The position numbers and the translations under genes are program-made. A stretch of 64,000 bases of DNA. Origin: G963691835 sp963691835. Lineage in GTDB: Bacteria; Pseudomonadota; Alphaproteobacteria; Thalassobaculales; Thalassobaculaceae. Of the stretch, positions 17,800 to 26,655 are shown piece by piece. Each line of letters begins with the position of its first letter. Positions within the stretch are counted from its first letter, which is position 1. Where the stretch lies: contig OY829383.1 in NCBI GenBank assembly GCA_963691835.1, positions 2,666,001 to 2,730,000 of the forward strand. Direction: 5' to 3'. The notes beneath the pieces are model-generated. The model ran no database searches, was not told the DNA's origin, and saw only the letters and a list, made by a program, of their open reading frames with translations.

Positions 17800-18576
17800 A
17801 TGTCCAAGAACGCCATCGTCACCGGGTCGACCAGCGGCATCGGTCTCGCCGTCGCCCGTGCCTTCGCCGGTACCGGTTACAACGTGATGCTGAACGGGTT
17901 CGGCGATCCGGCGGAGATTGAGGCGATCCGGCAAGGCATGGCAACGGAGTTCGGCGTCGACGTCGGCTACTCTGGCGCGGATATGACCAAACCGGACGAG
18001 ATCGAAGCGATGGTCTCCCAAGCCCGGAAGGAACTGGGGCCGGTGGACATCGTGGTGAATAACGCGGGCATCCAGTTCGTCTCTCCCTTGGAGGAGTTTC
18101 CGGTCGAGAAGTGGGATCAGATCATCGCGATCAATCTGTCCTCCGCCTTCCACACGATCCGGTTGACCATGGAAGAGATGAAGGCGCGGAAATGGGGGCG
18201 GGTGATTAACATCGCCTCCGCCCACGGCCTGGTCGCTTCGCCCTTCAAATCCGCCTACGTGGCCGCCAAGCACGGCATCCTGGGGCTGACGAAGACTGCT
18301 GCTCTGGAGGGGGCGCAGTTCGGCGTGACCGTCAACGCGATCTCACCCGGCTATGTGCTGACGCCGCTGGTCGAGAAGCAGATCCCCGACACCGCGAAGG
18401 CACGCGGGATCACCGAAGAGCAGGTCCGTAACGATGTCCTGCTTGCAGCCCAGCCGACGAAACAGTTCGTCTCCACCGATCAGTTGGGGGCCTTGGCGGT
18501 CTTTCTGTGTTCCGACGCCGCCTCATCCATCACGGGCACGTCATTGTCCGTCGATGGCGGCTGGACGGCACAATAG
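17800..18576 (+). CDS. bdhA: 3-hydroxybutyrate dehydrogenase
   Basis: Oxidises D-3-hydroxybutyrate to acetoacetate with NAD+, the step after PHB depolymerisation. The 258-residue SDR shows TGSTSGIGLAVARAF, NNAG, catalytic S140, Y153 and K157, and the family-specific tail region SPGYVLTPLVEKQIPDTAKA with FVSTDQLGALAVFLCSDAA and the terminal DGGW. Third gene of the patatin-SDR-bdhA run. Its last 97 bp overlap the 3' end of the convergent histidine kinase gene. Confidence 0.93.
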   Translation: MSKNAIVTGSTSGIGLAVARAFAGTGYNVMLNGFGDPAEIEAIRQGMATEFGVDVGYSGADMTKPDEIEAMVSQARKELGPVDIVVNNAGIQFVSPLEEFPVEKWDQIIAINLSSAFHTIRLTMEEMKARKWGRVINIASAHGLVASPFKSAYVAAKHGILGLTKTAALEGAQFGVTVNAISPGYVLTPLVEKQIPDTAKARGITEEQVRNDVLLAAQPTKQFVSTDQLGALAVFLCSDAASSITGTSLSVDGGWTAQ

Positions 18577-20375
18577 TCGTTGCCCCGGGCTGCCGATGTC
18601 TTTCCTTCGGTGACCTGGTTCTGCACCCGCGGACCCGCTGAGACGCGGTCGTTGCCCAAGCGAACGATCGCGGTTGTCCCCACGTCGGTTTCGCTCTGCA
18701 CGATGAAGGCGCCGCCGTGGCGTTCGACGAGACGTTTGACGAGCGGAAGACCGAGGCCGGTTCCCTCCGTCGCGGCATAGGGGTTGGCCCGGATACGGCC
18801 AAAGGGCTGCATGGCGATGGCGACTTGCTGGTCCGACATACCGATGCCTGTATCCCGGACGCAGATGTCGAGCCCGCCAATGCGCCTCGGCGCCACGGTG
18901 TTGTCGGCGGGGCGGGCATAGATGTGAATCTGTTCGCCCTCAGGGGTGTACTTGATCGCATTGGTCATCAGGTTGAGCAGGATCTGACGGAAGATCTGGC
19001 TGTCCCCATACAAGGCGAAGTCCTGCTCCCTGATATCCCGGGTGATCCGTATCTGGCGCTCGGCGGCACGAGTCTGGACAAGGCGGTCGACGCGCTCGAA
19101 CGCATCCGCGAGATCGAAGGTTTCCTCGTTGAGCTGGATCTCGTTCGCCTCGACCCGTGCCATATCCAACACGTCGCCAATGACCTCAAGCAGATGGGAC
19201 GCACTCGATAGAATATCGCCGATGTACTCCCGGTACTTCGGCGTGCCGACCGGCCCGAAAGTCTCATTGTCCATGATCTGACCGAAGCCGATGATGGCGT
19301 TGAGTGGCGTGCGGAGCTCATGGCTCATATTCGCCAGTAAGTCCGTTTTGGCGCGGCTTGCGAACTCAGCCTCTTCCTTGGCGCGGCGCATCTCCGCCCC
19401 TGCCGCCCGCCGTGCTGTTACGTCCCGGATGGAACCCGCAAGACGCGTCACCCACCCGGTCTCGGTACGTTGAGCCGCACCCCGGAGCCGCACCCAGGTC
19501 TCGGCGCCGTCACGCCGTTGAACCCGGATCTCCACTTCAATGACGTCGGACTCTCCCCGGAAGACGTCACGAATGGCGTCCTTCAGCTTCTCCTGATCCT
19601 CTTTGTGAAACAGGGCCATCACATCGCTGGGGCGGCGGGTGTACTCCAACGTTTCGAGGCCGGGGATCTTGGCCGCGACGCCCGATGCGGTGAACCAATC
19701 CTCCTCCGCATTCCAGTCCCAGATGCCGTCCTTCGAGCCCCGATGAGCCAATGCCAGACGCTCATGCTCCGATCGCGCCCGCGTGGACTCCGCCCGTTCC
19801 CGGGTGACGTCCTGGAAGCCGACCATAACCCTTGACCAATACGGATCGTCTTCCCGGGTGATGGTCACCGATCGTCGAAGAACCATTGGATGACCGTCAA
19901 TGGCCATATCGTTGGAATCCGCGACGGCGCTGGTGGCGCCGGCCATCAGGGTGTTCAGCATGCTCAGGAGGGCGTCGGAACGGCCGGTGGTCGGATAGAA
20001 GGTTGCGAGATCGGGCAATCTATTCAGATGTGCCATGAGAATGGCTTTGGTCGGTGCCCGGAACAAAGCGATTGCGGCTTGGTTCGCATCGATGACACGG
20101 ATCCCGGCAGCCAGCTCCATTAAGATATCCGGATCCTGACGCACATAATCCGTGAGGTTCGTAACCCCGGCTTCCTCCAGCCGGCGCAGAATCGTGCGTG
20201 CCCCTGACCAATCCTCTTCGCACAAAGGAGCAGGCGCCCGTTCGAAACGGTCTTTATCAGAAATTCTCGGAGAAATTTCGATAATGATCCCACAACTCCG
20301 CGCTGTCATCGGGGGTCCGTCTTTAGTCAACGACAGTATATCGCCCATTTCGCCAAAGTCCGAAAGATTTTGCAT
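18480..20375 (-). CDS. PAS-domain sensor histidine kinase
   Basis: About 631 residues, no transmembrane segments, so a cytoplasmic sensor. Two PAS domains lie at roughly 85-195 (GIRVIDANQAAIALFRAPTK) and 210-325 (SKDGIWDWNAEEDW). A HisKA box follows with the phospho-accepting His in MSHELRTPLNAIIGFG, then an HATPase: LLNLMTNAIKYTPEGE, DTGIGMS, TEGTGLGLPLVKRLVERHGG. The start is taken as the ATG at 20373-20375; a GTG four codons earlier (20387) is open and the ribosome site is weak, so it is not settled. The last ~50 residues past the HATPase look disordered and are coded across the bdhA 3' end. No cognate regulator is adjacent. Confidence 0.88.
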   Translation of the reverse strand: MQNLSDFGEMGDILSLTKDGPPMTARSCGIIIEISPRISDKDRFERAPAPLCEEDWSGARTILRRLEEAGVTNLTDYVRQDPDILMELAAGIRVIDANQAAIALFRAPTKAILMAHLNRLPDLATFYPTTGRSDALLSMLNTLMAGATSAVADSNDMAIDGHPMVLRRSVTITREDDPYWSRVMVGFQDVTRERAESTRARSEHERLALAHRGSKDGIWDWNAEEDWFTASGVAAKIPGLETLEYTRRPSDVMALFHKEDQEKLKDAIRDVFRGESDVIEVEIRVQRRDGAETWVRLRGAAQRTETGWVTRLAGSIRDVTARRAAGAEMRRAKEEAEFASRAKTDLLANMSHELRTPLNAIIGFGQIMDNETFGPVGTPKYREYIGDILSSASHLLEVIGDVLDMARVEANEIQLNEETFDLADAFERVDRLVQTRAAERQIRITRDIREQDFALYGDSQIFRQILLNLMTNAIKYTPEGEQIHIYARPADNTVAPRRIGGLDICVRDTGIGMSDQQVAIAMQPFGRIRANPYAATEGTGLGLPLVKRLVERHGGAFIVQSETDVGTTAIVRLGNDRVSAGPRVQNQVTEGKTSAARGNDYCAVQPPSTDNDVPVMDEAASEHRKTAKAPN

Positions 20376-20579
20376 AACATAGAGCACACGAAACTATCTG
20401 AATACACATGTCTCTATACGTTAACAAGTCGGTAACAGATTTCCGTCTTCGCTTTGTTGGAGAGTTTTTTCGGTTGACCTTAGAAAAGCGGCAATCGCAT
20501 AACGGGAAATGTCGCGTTATTCGCGTAGAATCAATATTCTAGAACTTTGTTTGAGTGCAAGCAGTTTTAAACCAGTGGG

Positions 20580-21635
20580 TTAGAGGAACAGAAAGTTTGT
20601 TGTGTCGATGGATGAGATATCGTCGAACGTGATCGTCCCACCGCCTGAAATCGTCAGGAGAAGACCGCCTTCCGTGGTGGCGCTGACCCCGATGTCTGAG
20701 GCCTCTAGACTTATGAACGCCAGTTGATCGTTTCCTGAGACGAAGCCGTCGATGGTGTCTGCGCCATCCCCGCTGGCGAACACGAACCGGTCCGCGCCGT
20801 CCCCGCCGATCATCACGTCGTCGCCGGTGCCGCCGCTTAAGGTATCGTTTCCGAGGTTGCCCAAGAGGCTGTCGTTCCCGCCGCCACCAGCAAGCACATC
20901 GGTGTTCTGGCCTCCAAACAGCGTGTCGTCGCCGGACTCGCCGAAAAGGCCGTCGGCGCCTTGGTTGCCGTAGATCAGGTCGGCTCCGGCCCCAGCGAAG
21001 ACTTCATCGGCGCCGGCCAGGGCTGTAATCACGTCAGACGCGTTTGAGCCCACAAGGACGTCGTTGGTGGTGCTGGCCGTATCGGCGCCCCCTGGCGCGA
21101 ACAAATCAGCCACCGTTATGTCGCTCGCCCCGATACCGTCGAGCCTCAGGGTGCCGCCGCCACTTCCGATGGTCAGAAGCGTGCGGCCGTCGTCATCCGT
21201 GCCGATGGTGATATCAGCGACATCCGCGTCACCCGACAGACGCAGGCGGTCGGTGCCAAAGCTGAAATCCGTTGCGACGTCTGAGCCACCGCCTGACGAA
21301 ACGACGAACACATCGCTCCCCGCACCTCCGGATAAAGTGTCGTTTCCGGTTCCGCCGATCAGTGTGTCGTCACCGAGACTGCCGAAGATGAGATCAGCGT
21401 CCGCGCCCGCACGCAGAAGGTCGTTGTCCTGTCCGCCGAACAGGGTGTCGAAACCGAAGTCGCCGTCCAGCGTGTCGTTGCCCTGATTGCCGTACAAGAT
21501 GTCGTCACCTGAGGACGCGATGACCGCGTCCGCCCCAGTGCCGGCGGAAATCAGGTCGGCGAGCCCGGAGCCAAGAAGTAGATCGGTATCTCCGTCGCCG
21601 ATTAGGATGACGATCGAGTCAGAGTTGCGTGGCAT
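20580..21635 (-). CDS. RTX/hemolysin-type calcium-binding repeat protein
   Basis: 351 acidic residues built mainly of glycine-aspartate nonapeptide repeats (GGxGxDxLx), such as GNQGNDTLDG, GGQDNDLLRA, GGTGNDTLSGGAGSD and GGTGDDVMIGGDGAD. Two repeat blocks (~10-115 and ~195-305) are each followed by a beta-rich stretch (FSFGTDRLRLSGDADVADIT and GFVSGNDQLAFISLEASDIG). The C-terminus ends in short hydrophobics (TNFLFL), a feature of type I secretion signals. No enzymatic domain was found. Calcium-induced folding outside the cell after type I secretion is expected from the family; no HlyB/HlyD/TolC genes lie in the window. Confidence 0.88.
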   Translation of the reverse strand: MPRNSDSIVILIGDGDTDLLLGSGLADLISAGTGADAVIASSGDDILYGNQGNDTLDGDFGFDTLFGGQDNDLLRAGADADLIFGSLGDDTLIGGTGNDTLSGGAGSDVFVVSSGGGSDVATDFSFGTDRLRLSGDADVADITIGTDDDGRTLLTIGSGGGTLRLDGIGASDITVADLFAPGGADTASTTNDVLVGSNASDVITALAGADEVFAGAGADLIYGNQGADGLFGESGDDTLFGGQNTDVLAGGGGNDSLLGNLGNDTLSGGTGDDVMIGGDGADRFVFASGDGADTIDGFVSGNDQLAFISLEASDIGVSATTEGGLLLTISGGGTITFDDISSIDTTNFLFL

Positions 21636-21840
21636 CGGACAACCGCCTGCTCAAGTTCCTGTCCTCTCCGCAAGGTATTTTGACTGAAAACGGTTTCGAT
21701 TTCCGATTTCTTAACGCCTCGCACTGAAAAATGTCATGGCTGGGGCAAAGGGAATATGCAGTGCGGCATCATGCTGCTAGGTTGCCCGCCGCCTTCTTGG
21801 GAATATGTATTGCAAGAGTAGAGTCTTAAGGGCCTCAAAC

Positions 21841-22167
21841 ATGAAGATCGTCGAGCCGAAATTTCCGATTGGGGCGGTGGTCAAGCATCGGTATCACGAC
21901 TTTCGTGGCGTCATTTTCGACGTGGATCCGGAGTTCCAGAACACCGAGGACTGGTACGAGGCGATTCCGGAGAACATGCGGCCCCGAAAGGATCAGCCGT
22001 TCTATCACCTCTACGCGGAGAACCCGCAGAGCTATTACATCGCGTACGTCTCCGAGCAGAACCTGCTGGAGGATGGCGAGAACGGCACCGTCGGTCATCC
22101 GGATATTCCCGATAACTTCGGCATGATGGAGAACGGCCGCTACACCTGGAAGCAGCCGATTATCTGA
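21841..22167 (+). CDS. hspQ: Heat shock protein HspQ (YccV, hemimethylated DNA-binding family)
   Basis: 108 residues. KFPIGAVVKHRYHDFRGVIF and FYHLYAENPQSYYIAYVSEQ are the hallmarks of the HspQ/YccV fold. In E. coli the protein helps degrade DnaA and tunes Lon. The ATG at 21841 is used; 12 extra codons upstream are open but outside the family. Convergent with nothing, divergent from the RTX gene; 205 bp upstream form the shared promoter region. No clear sigma-32 box was seen. Confidence 0.93.
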   Translation: MKIVEPKFPIGAVVKHRYHDFRGVIFDVDPEFQNTEDWYEAIPENMRPRKDQPFYHLYAENPQSYYIAYVSEQNLLEDGENGTVGHPDIPDNFGMMENGRYTWKQPII

Positions 22168-22322
22168 GCATTGGATCACCGTAGAAGACCGAATGTTCCG
22201 GATCTGACACTCACCATTGCTAAACGCGGCGCTTGCCTCACAAGGCTACAAGGGCAATTTGGGTTTCCAGAAATTCTGCTCTCTCCGGATCGATTGAGAG
22301 AGGCTCAGAGTGGAGATCTTTT

Positions 22323-23531
22323 ATGTCCGGTCCCCTTCATGGCTTTCGCGTTATCGACCTGACGAGCGTTGTCTCAGGCCCCTTGGCCACGATGATGCTC
22401 GCCGATCAAGGTGCCGACGTGATCAAGGTGGAAAATCCCAAGGGTGGGGATTTCACGCGGGCGGCTGCCAACAGGCGGGGCGGTTTCTCGGCGACCTTCG
22501 TCAACAACAACCGGAACAAGCGGTCGATCGCGTTGGATCTCAAGACCAAGGCGGGGATCGAGACCGTAAAGCGGCTGGTAAAGGACGCAGACGTTCTCGT
22601 GCAGAACTTTCGGCCCGGTGTCACCGACCGGATGGGCTTGGGCGAGGCGGCCCTTCGCGAGATCAACCCCCGGCTGGTGTACGTTTCGATCAGCGGCTTT
22701 GGCCCGGATGGCCCCTACGCGAAAAAGCCTGTGTACGATCCGCTGGTGCAGGCGCTTTCCGGGCTGACGACAATCCAGGGCGGCTCCGACGAGGCCCGCC
22801 CGAGGCTTGTCCGGACGATCATTCCCGACAAGCTCACGGGCTTCACCGCCGCGCAAGCGGTCACCTCTGCGCTGCTGGCACGGGAGCGGACAGGGGAGGG
22901 TCAGCATGTCCAGGTTTCCATGCTCGACAGCGTCATCTCCTTCCTCTGGCACTCCGATATGGGCAGTCAGACCTTTGTGGGCGACGAGTTCCCCCAAGAG
23001 GCCGCGCACAGCTTCATCGACCTGATCTACGAGACGACGGATGGCTACATCAGTGTTGCCGTCAATGCCGACAAACAGTGGCACGGCCTCGCCCGCGCTG
23101 TTGGCCGGCTGGAGTGGATCGATGATCCCCGCTTCAAGACGTCTGAGTTGCGGCAGGTGAACATCGACGCACGGCTCAACTTGACACAGGAGGCCTTGGC
23201 GACGTTTTCCACCGCTGAGGCGCTGGCCCGTCTCGATGCCGAGGATGTGCCTTGCGTTCCCGTCGTGACGCGCCGGGAGATGATCAGCCATCCGCAGATC
23301 ACCGCGAACGAGATCGTCCAAGTATTGGAACACCCGGAGGCGGGAACACTGCGTCAGGCGCGTCCGGCGGCCCGCTTCTCCGGGACTCCGGTTGAAATGC
23401 GGCGGGGGGCGCCCGTCCTCGGCGTCGACACGGACGCGGTCTTGACGGAGTTCGGGTTCTCCCGGGATGAAATCGCCGAACTGCACGCCGCTGGCGTGAC
23501 CGGTCAGACGGCGCGCGACGCGGCGGAGTAG
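22323..23531 (+). CDS. CaiB/BaiF family CoA-transferase
   Basis: 402 residues, class III CoA-transferase. MSGPLHGFRVIDLTSVVSGP and MLADQGADVIKVENPKGGDF begin the fold; the catalytic Asp lies in VYDPLVQALSGL, and TGEGQHVQVSMLDSVISFL follows. It moves CoA between carboxylic acids (formyl-CoA transferase, carnitine or aromatic acid types); the acid is unknown. The ATG at 22323 follows GGAG. A 7-bp inverted repeat at 22279-22302 lies in its leader. The GST gene starts 7 bp later, the SMP-30 gene after that, suggesting a catabolic operon. Confidence 0.92.
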   Translation: MSGPLHGFRVIDLTSVVSGPLATMMLADQGADVIKVENPKGGDFTRAAANRRGGFSATFVNNNRNKRSIALDLKTKAGIETVKRLVKDADVLVQNFRPGVTDRMGLGEAALREINPRLVYVSISGFGPDGPYAKKPVYDPLVQALSGLTTIQGGSDEARPRLVRTIIPDKLTGFTAAQAVTSALLARERTGEGQHVQVSMLDSVISFLWHSDMGSQTFVGDEFPQEAAHSFIDLIYETTDGYISVAVNADKQWHGLARAVGRLEWIDDPRFKTSELRQVNIDARLNLTQEALATFSTAEALARLDAEDVPCVPVVTRREMISHPQITANEIVQVLEHPEAGTLRQARPAARFSGTPVEMRRGAPVLGVDTDAVLTEFGFSRDEIAELHAAGVTGQTARDAAE

Positions 23532-23538
23532 GGGGACG

Positions 23539-24228
23539 TTGGACTTCTACTACTGGCCCACGCCGAACGGCTGGAAGGTATCGATCCTGCTGGAGGAGCT
23601 GGGTATCCCCTACAACACCATCGCGGTGAACATCTCCAAAGGGGATCAGTTCGCGCCGGACTTTCTGGCGATCAGTCCAAACAACCGAATGCCGGCGATC
23701 GTTGATCACGATACGGGGGGCGACCCCGTCAGTGTTTTCGAGAGCGGCGCCATCCTCTGGTATCTCGCCAACAAGACGGGCCGCTTCATCCCCGACACCG
23801 ATCTCGGCAAGAAGGAAGTCCTGGAGTGGCTGTTCTGGCAGACCGGGAACCAAGGGCCCATGGGTGGGCAGCTCAGCCACTTCGTGAACTACGCACCTGA
23901 GACCAAACCGTATGCCAAGGACCGCTATGCCCGGGAGTACGACAGGACCCTGGGTGTGTTGGAACGACGGCTGGACGGGCGGGAGTGGATCGTAGGCGAC
24001 GACTACTCGATCGCCGACATCATCTCTTGGCCCTGGGCTCTGATCGCCAAGCCGCTTGGCGCATCACTCGATCCCTACCCGAACCTTTCCCGCTGGCGGG
24101 CGGCGATCAAATCCCGCCCGGCGGTTCAGCGTGGTGTGGATCTGCTGAAGGACAGCCGCCGGACCCAGCGGCCGGATGATGCGGAAAGAAAACTGTTGTT
24201 TGAGCAAACGGGTCATTCCGCAACATAG
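23539..24228 (+). CDS. Glutathione S-transferase family, Nu-class (YfcG/YghU)-like
   Basis: 229 residues. The thioredoxin-like half reads FYYWPTPNGWKVSILLEELG and SPNNRMPAIVDHD, with ESGAILWYLA as the glutathione-binding Glu-Ser; the helical half contains FWQTGNQGPMGGQLSHFVNY, typical of YfcG-type disulfide-bond oxidoreductases. The start is a TTG at 23539 after GGGGG. Seven bp behind the CoA-transferase gene. A role in glutathione-dependent handling of an electrophile made by the operon is inference. Confidence 0.9.
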   Translation: MDFYYWPTPNGWKVSILLEELGIPYNTIAVNISKGDQFAPDFLAISPNNRMPAIVDHDTGGDPVSVFESGAILWYLANKTGRFIPDTDLGKKEVLEWLFWQTGNQGPMGGQLSHFVNYAPETKPYAKDRYAREYDRTLGVLERRLDGREWIVGDDYSIADIISWPWALIAKPLGASLDPYPNLSRWRAAIKSRPAVQRGVDLLKDSRRTQRPDDAERKLLFEQTGHSAT

Positions 24229-24269
24229 TTAATATGGCTACGATATCCCCCTAGAGGGGGAGGCGCGCC

Positions 24270-25247
24270 ATGGCCATCATCGACATGGTCGACGTCACAT
24301 TCATCGGAGACGGATTGAACCGTCCCGAATGTGTCGTCGCGACCAGTGCCGGGGCGCTTTATGCGTCGGACGGCCGGGGTGGTGTGTCGCAGATCGCCGG
24401 CGCGGGTGCCCCCGCCACATGGCTTGCGTCCGGTGCTGATCGTCCAAGTGAATTCATGGTTGTCGGCTGGTCGTTGGAGCCGGACGGATCGTTCCTGGTT
24501 GCCAATCTCGGCATGGATGGCGGGGCCTGGCGATTGCGGCGGGACGGCTCGCTTGAAGCTGTTCTCACGGAGGTCGAGGGACGACGGCTGCCGTCCACCA
24601 ACTTCGTCAACCGGGACGAACACGGCCGCATTTGGGTCTCCATCAGCACCTGGCAGGAGCCGCGCGACAAGGCGATGCACAAACGGGCGGACGATGGCTG
24701 CGTCATCCTGATCGACGAGTCCGGTGCGCGGGTTGTGGCTGATGGGATCGGCTACACGAACGAGAACAAGGTCGATCCGACGGGGTGCTGGCTCTACGTC
24801 CACGAGACGTGGGTCAGGCGCCTCAGCCGGTATCCCATTCACGAAGGGGACGGAACCGCCACGTCCCTTGGCCCAAGAGAGACGGTGACGGAGTACGGCG
24901 AGGGAGATTTCCCTGACGGCTTCGAATTTGACGCGGACGGCCATGTCTGGGCGACCTGTGTCGTCTCGAACAGGGTTTTGAGGGTTGCCCCGGATGGGCG
25001 CATCACCGTTGTCCTGGACGCGTCGGATCCGGCTCTCGTCGCCGAGGCCGAGGCGGCGTGGAATGCCGACAGGTTGTCGCGGGATTTGCTGGTGCAGGCA
25101 AACAGCTCGCCGCTCGGAAACTCGGCGAGCATCTGCTTCGGGGGGCCGGACCTCAGGACGGCATATATCGGTTCCCTCGGGCTCGACCGGGTTGCCACGT
25201 TCCGCTCACCGGTGTCCGGGGCCGTTCCACCGCATTGGCGGTTCTGA
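24270..25247 (+). CDS. SMP-30/gluconolactonase family protein
   Basis: 325 residues, six-bladed propeller. RRLPSTNFVNRDEHGRIWVS, YTNENKVDPTGCWLYVHETW and FPDGFEFDADGHVWATC match the metal-site strands of SMP-30/lactonases. It probably hydrolyses a lactone, substrate unknown. The ATG at 24270 has the ribosome site AGGGGGAGG, part of a 6-bp inverted repeat (24247-24260) that could hide it. Last gene of the CoA-transferase/GST run. Confidence 0.88.
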   Translation: MAIIDMVDVTFIGDGLNRPECVVATSAGALYASDGRGGVSQIAGAGAPATWLASGADRPSEFMVVGWSLEPDGSFLVANLGMDGGAWRLRRDGSLEAVLTEVEGRRLPSTNFVNRDEHGRIWVSISTWQEPRDKAMHKRADDGCVILIDESGARVVADGIGYTNENKVDPTGCWLYVHETWVRRLSRYPIHEGDGTATSLGPRETVTEYGEGDFPDGFEFDADGHVWATCVVSNRVLRVAPDGRITVVLDASDPALVAEAEAAWNADRLSRDLLVQANSSPLGNSASICFGGPDLRTAYIGSLGLDRVATFRSPVSGAVPPHWRF

Positions 25248-25261
25248 CGCGGCGGAACCGC

Positions 25262-25525
25262 TCAGTATCGGCGAAACTTCTTCTTCACCGGCTTACCGTT
25301 CTCGTCGCACTCGAGGCCGCGGTCGTCCAACGCCTTATCAATTTCCTCGGTGGTGAAGCCGTTCGCGATCGACTCGCACAGCTTTTCAGCGGACGCGTTC
25401 TTCAGGCTGACCCGGCTCATGGCCATTGGGCTCGACGCGACCCTTTCACCGCATCCTGCAAGGAAAAGGGCGGCCGCGAGGCAGGTGATGGCGATACTGG
25501 CGGAAGGGCGGAAACGAAGACGCAT
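25262..25525 (-). CDS. Small putative lipoprotein
   Basis: 87 residues: MRLRFRPSASIAITCLAAAL is a signal sequence and FLAGC a lipobox, so a lipid-anchored protein is expected. The mature part contains NASAEKLCESIANGFTTEE, with two Cys, and a basic end KKKFRRY. I do not recognise the family. The ATG at 25525 is chosen because it starts the signal peptide. Converges on the SMP-30 gene 14 bp away. Confidence 0.7.
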   Translation of the reverse strand: MRLRFRPSASIAITCLAAALFLAGCGERVASSPMAMSRVSLKNASAEKLCESIANGFTTEEIDKALDDRGLECDENGKPVKKKFRRY

Positions 25526-25611
25526 GGCGAGCCACAGGGCGGTGAGCAGTCCCCCTGTCTCCCACCATGTGGCCGACAATTCAACGCGAATCCGCGCGCG
25601 GCGTCGGACGC

Positions 25612-26619
25612 CTACTTGATCAGACGCCCGTCCGGCCGGAACGCATGAAACACGAACGCGAAGGTAACGTCGTGGACGATGTCCTCGGCGCTGTCGCCGG
25701 ATACCTTCTGGACCACGACGTTGCCCACATCACGGCCCGCCGCGATGGCCCGGTTGTCGAGCGCGGAGTTCTGGCCAGGCTCCCAAGTCAGCACGACCCC
25801 ATCCTCCTCGATCCGGCCCTTCTCCCGCAGGAGATCGAGGCTCCAGGCCGTATCGCCGACGGCGACGACATAGGCGAGGGGGGCGATCCCCTCCGGCATC
25901 TCGCCGTTGTAGAGGAAGGGATAGGCACTGCTGTCATAGCCGACATAGGGATTGATGCCATAAGGCCGCATGGTTGGATTGTTGGGCACCAGCACTTTCG
26001 CGTCCGGATATCGGGCCGTGAAACGCTCGAACGCTTCGAGGCGTGCAGGTAGCATCTTGAGGGATGTGCCGGTCATCTCACCGACAATTCCCTCACCGAT
26101 GAACTGCTGCCACCAGCTTTCTGTCTGACGGTCGTACATGACAAGATCGGAGCGTCGCAGATTGCCGGTCGTTCCGAAGTCGAGGACCTTTCCATCGACC
26201 CGCCGGTCGAAGACGATCGCCGCGTTGCAGAGCGGGCAGTAGGTGACCGCGACGGGCACGCCGGCGATCTCGTCATTGACGATTTCATGCCAGGTCAGGA
26301 CTCGCAGCGGATAGGCCCGCGCTTCCCCGCCGACCACGATAGAAATGACCGGCTCCGTCGCCCTTGGCGCATCGGTCATCTGGTTGGCAGGCTCAAAGGC
26401 CGGGTCATCGATCGGCGGAATGCCGTCGCGGGGCGGGCCGCCTGAGAAGATCTCCGTGAGATCGACATTGCGCTTGCTGAAGTCGGTGTTCGGCCAGGCA
26501 TGCCGCCAGCGGTCGCCTGCATCTGCGGCAAGAACGGGGCCGGTGGCGAGACCGACAAGCAAGCCAATCGCCACCAGCAAAGCCGCAGCGGGTGCGGCGG
26601 GGGAGCGGGAATGTCTCAT
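25612..26619 (-). CDS. DUF3179 domain-containing exported protein
   Basis: 335 residues. The signal peptide is clear: AAALLVAIGLLVGLATGPVL, then AADAGDR. The DUF3179 core follows: LRVLTWHEIVNDEIAGVPVA, VTYCPLCNAAIVFDRRVDGK and FGTTGNLRRSDLVMYDRQTE. The conserved CPLC pair suggests a metal or redox role, but no activity is established for the family. Expected in the periplasm. The gene starts 36 bp after the argD-like stop, on the same strand. Confidence 0.9.
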   Translation of the reverse strand: MRHSRSPAAPAAALLVAIGLLVGLATGPVLAADAGDRWRHAWPNTDFSKRNVDLTEIFSGGPPRDGIPPIDDPAFEPANQMTDAPRATEPVISIVVGGEARAYPLRVLTWHEIVNDEIAGVPVAVTYCPLCNAAIVFDRRVDGKVLDFGTTGNLRRSDLVMYDRQTESWWQQFIGEGIVGEMTGTSLKMLPARLEAFERFTARYPDAKVLVPNNPTMRPYGINPYVGYDSSAYPFLYNGEMPEGIAPLAYVVAVGDTAWSLDLLREKGRIEEDGVVLTWEPGQNSALDNRAIAAGRDVGNVVVQKVSGDSAEDIVHDVTFAFVFHAFRPDGRLIK

Positions 26620-26655
26620 CCGTCGAGAGTGCCCGAGCCCCCGCCGCGGGAGAAG

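Noticed and set aside
20600..21630. Repeated DNA in the RTX gene as a possible array or CRISPR
   Set aside because: The periodicity is 27 bp and is explained by nonapeptide-coding repeats; no spacers or conserved repeats.
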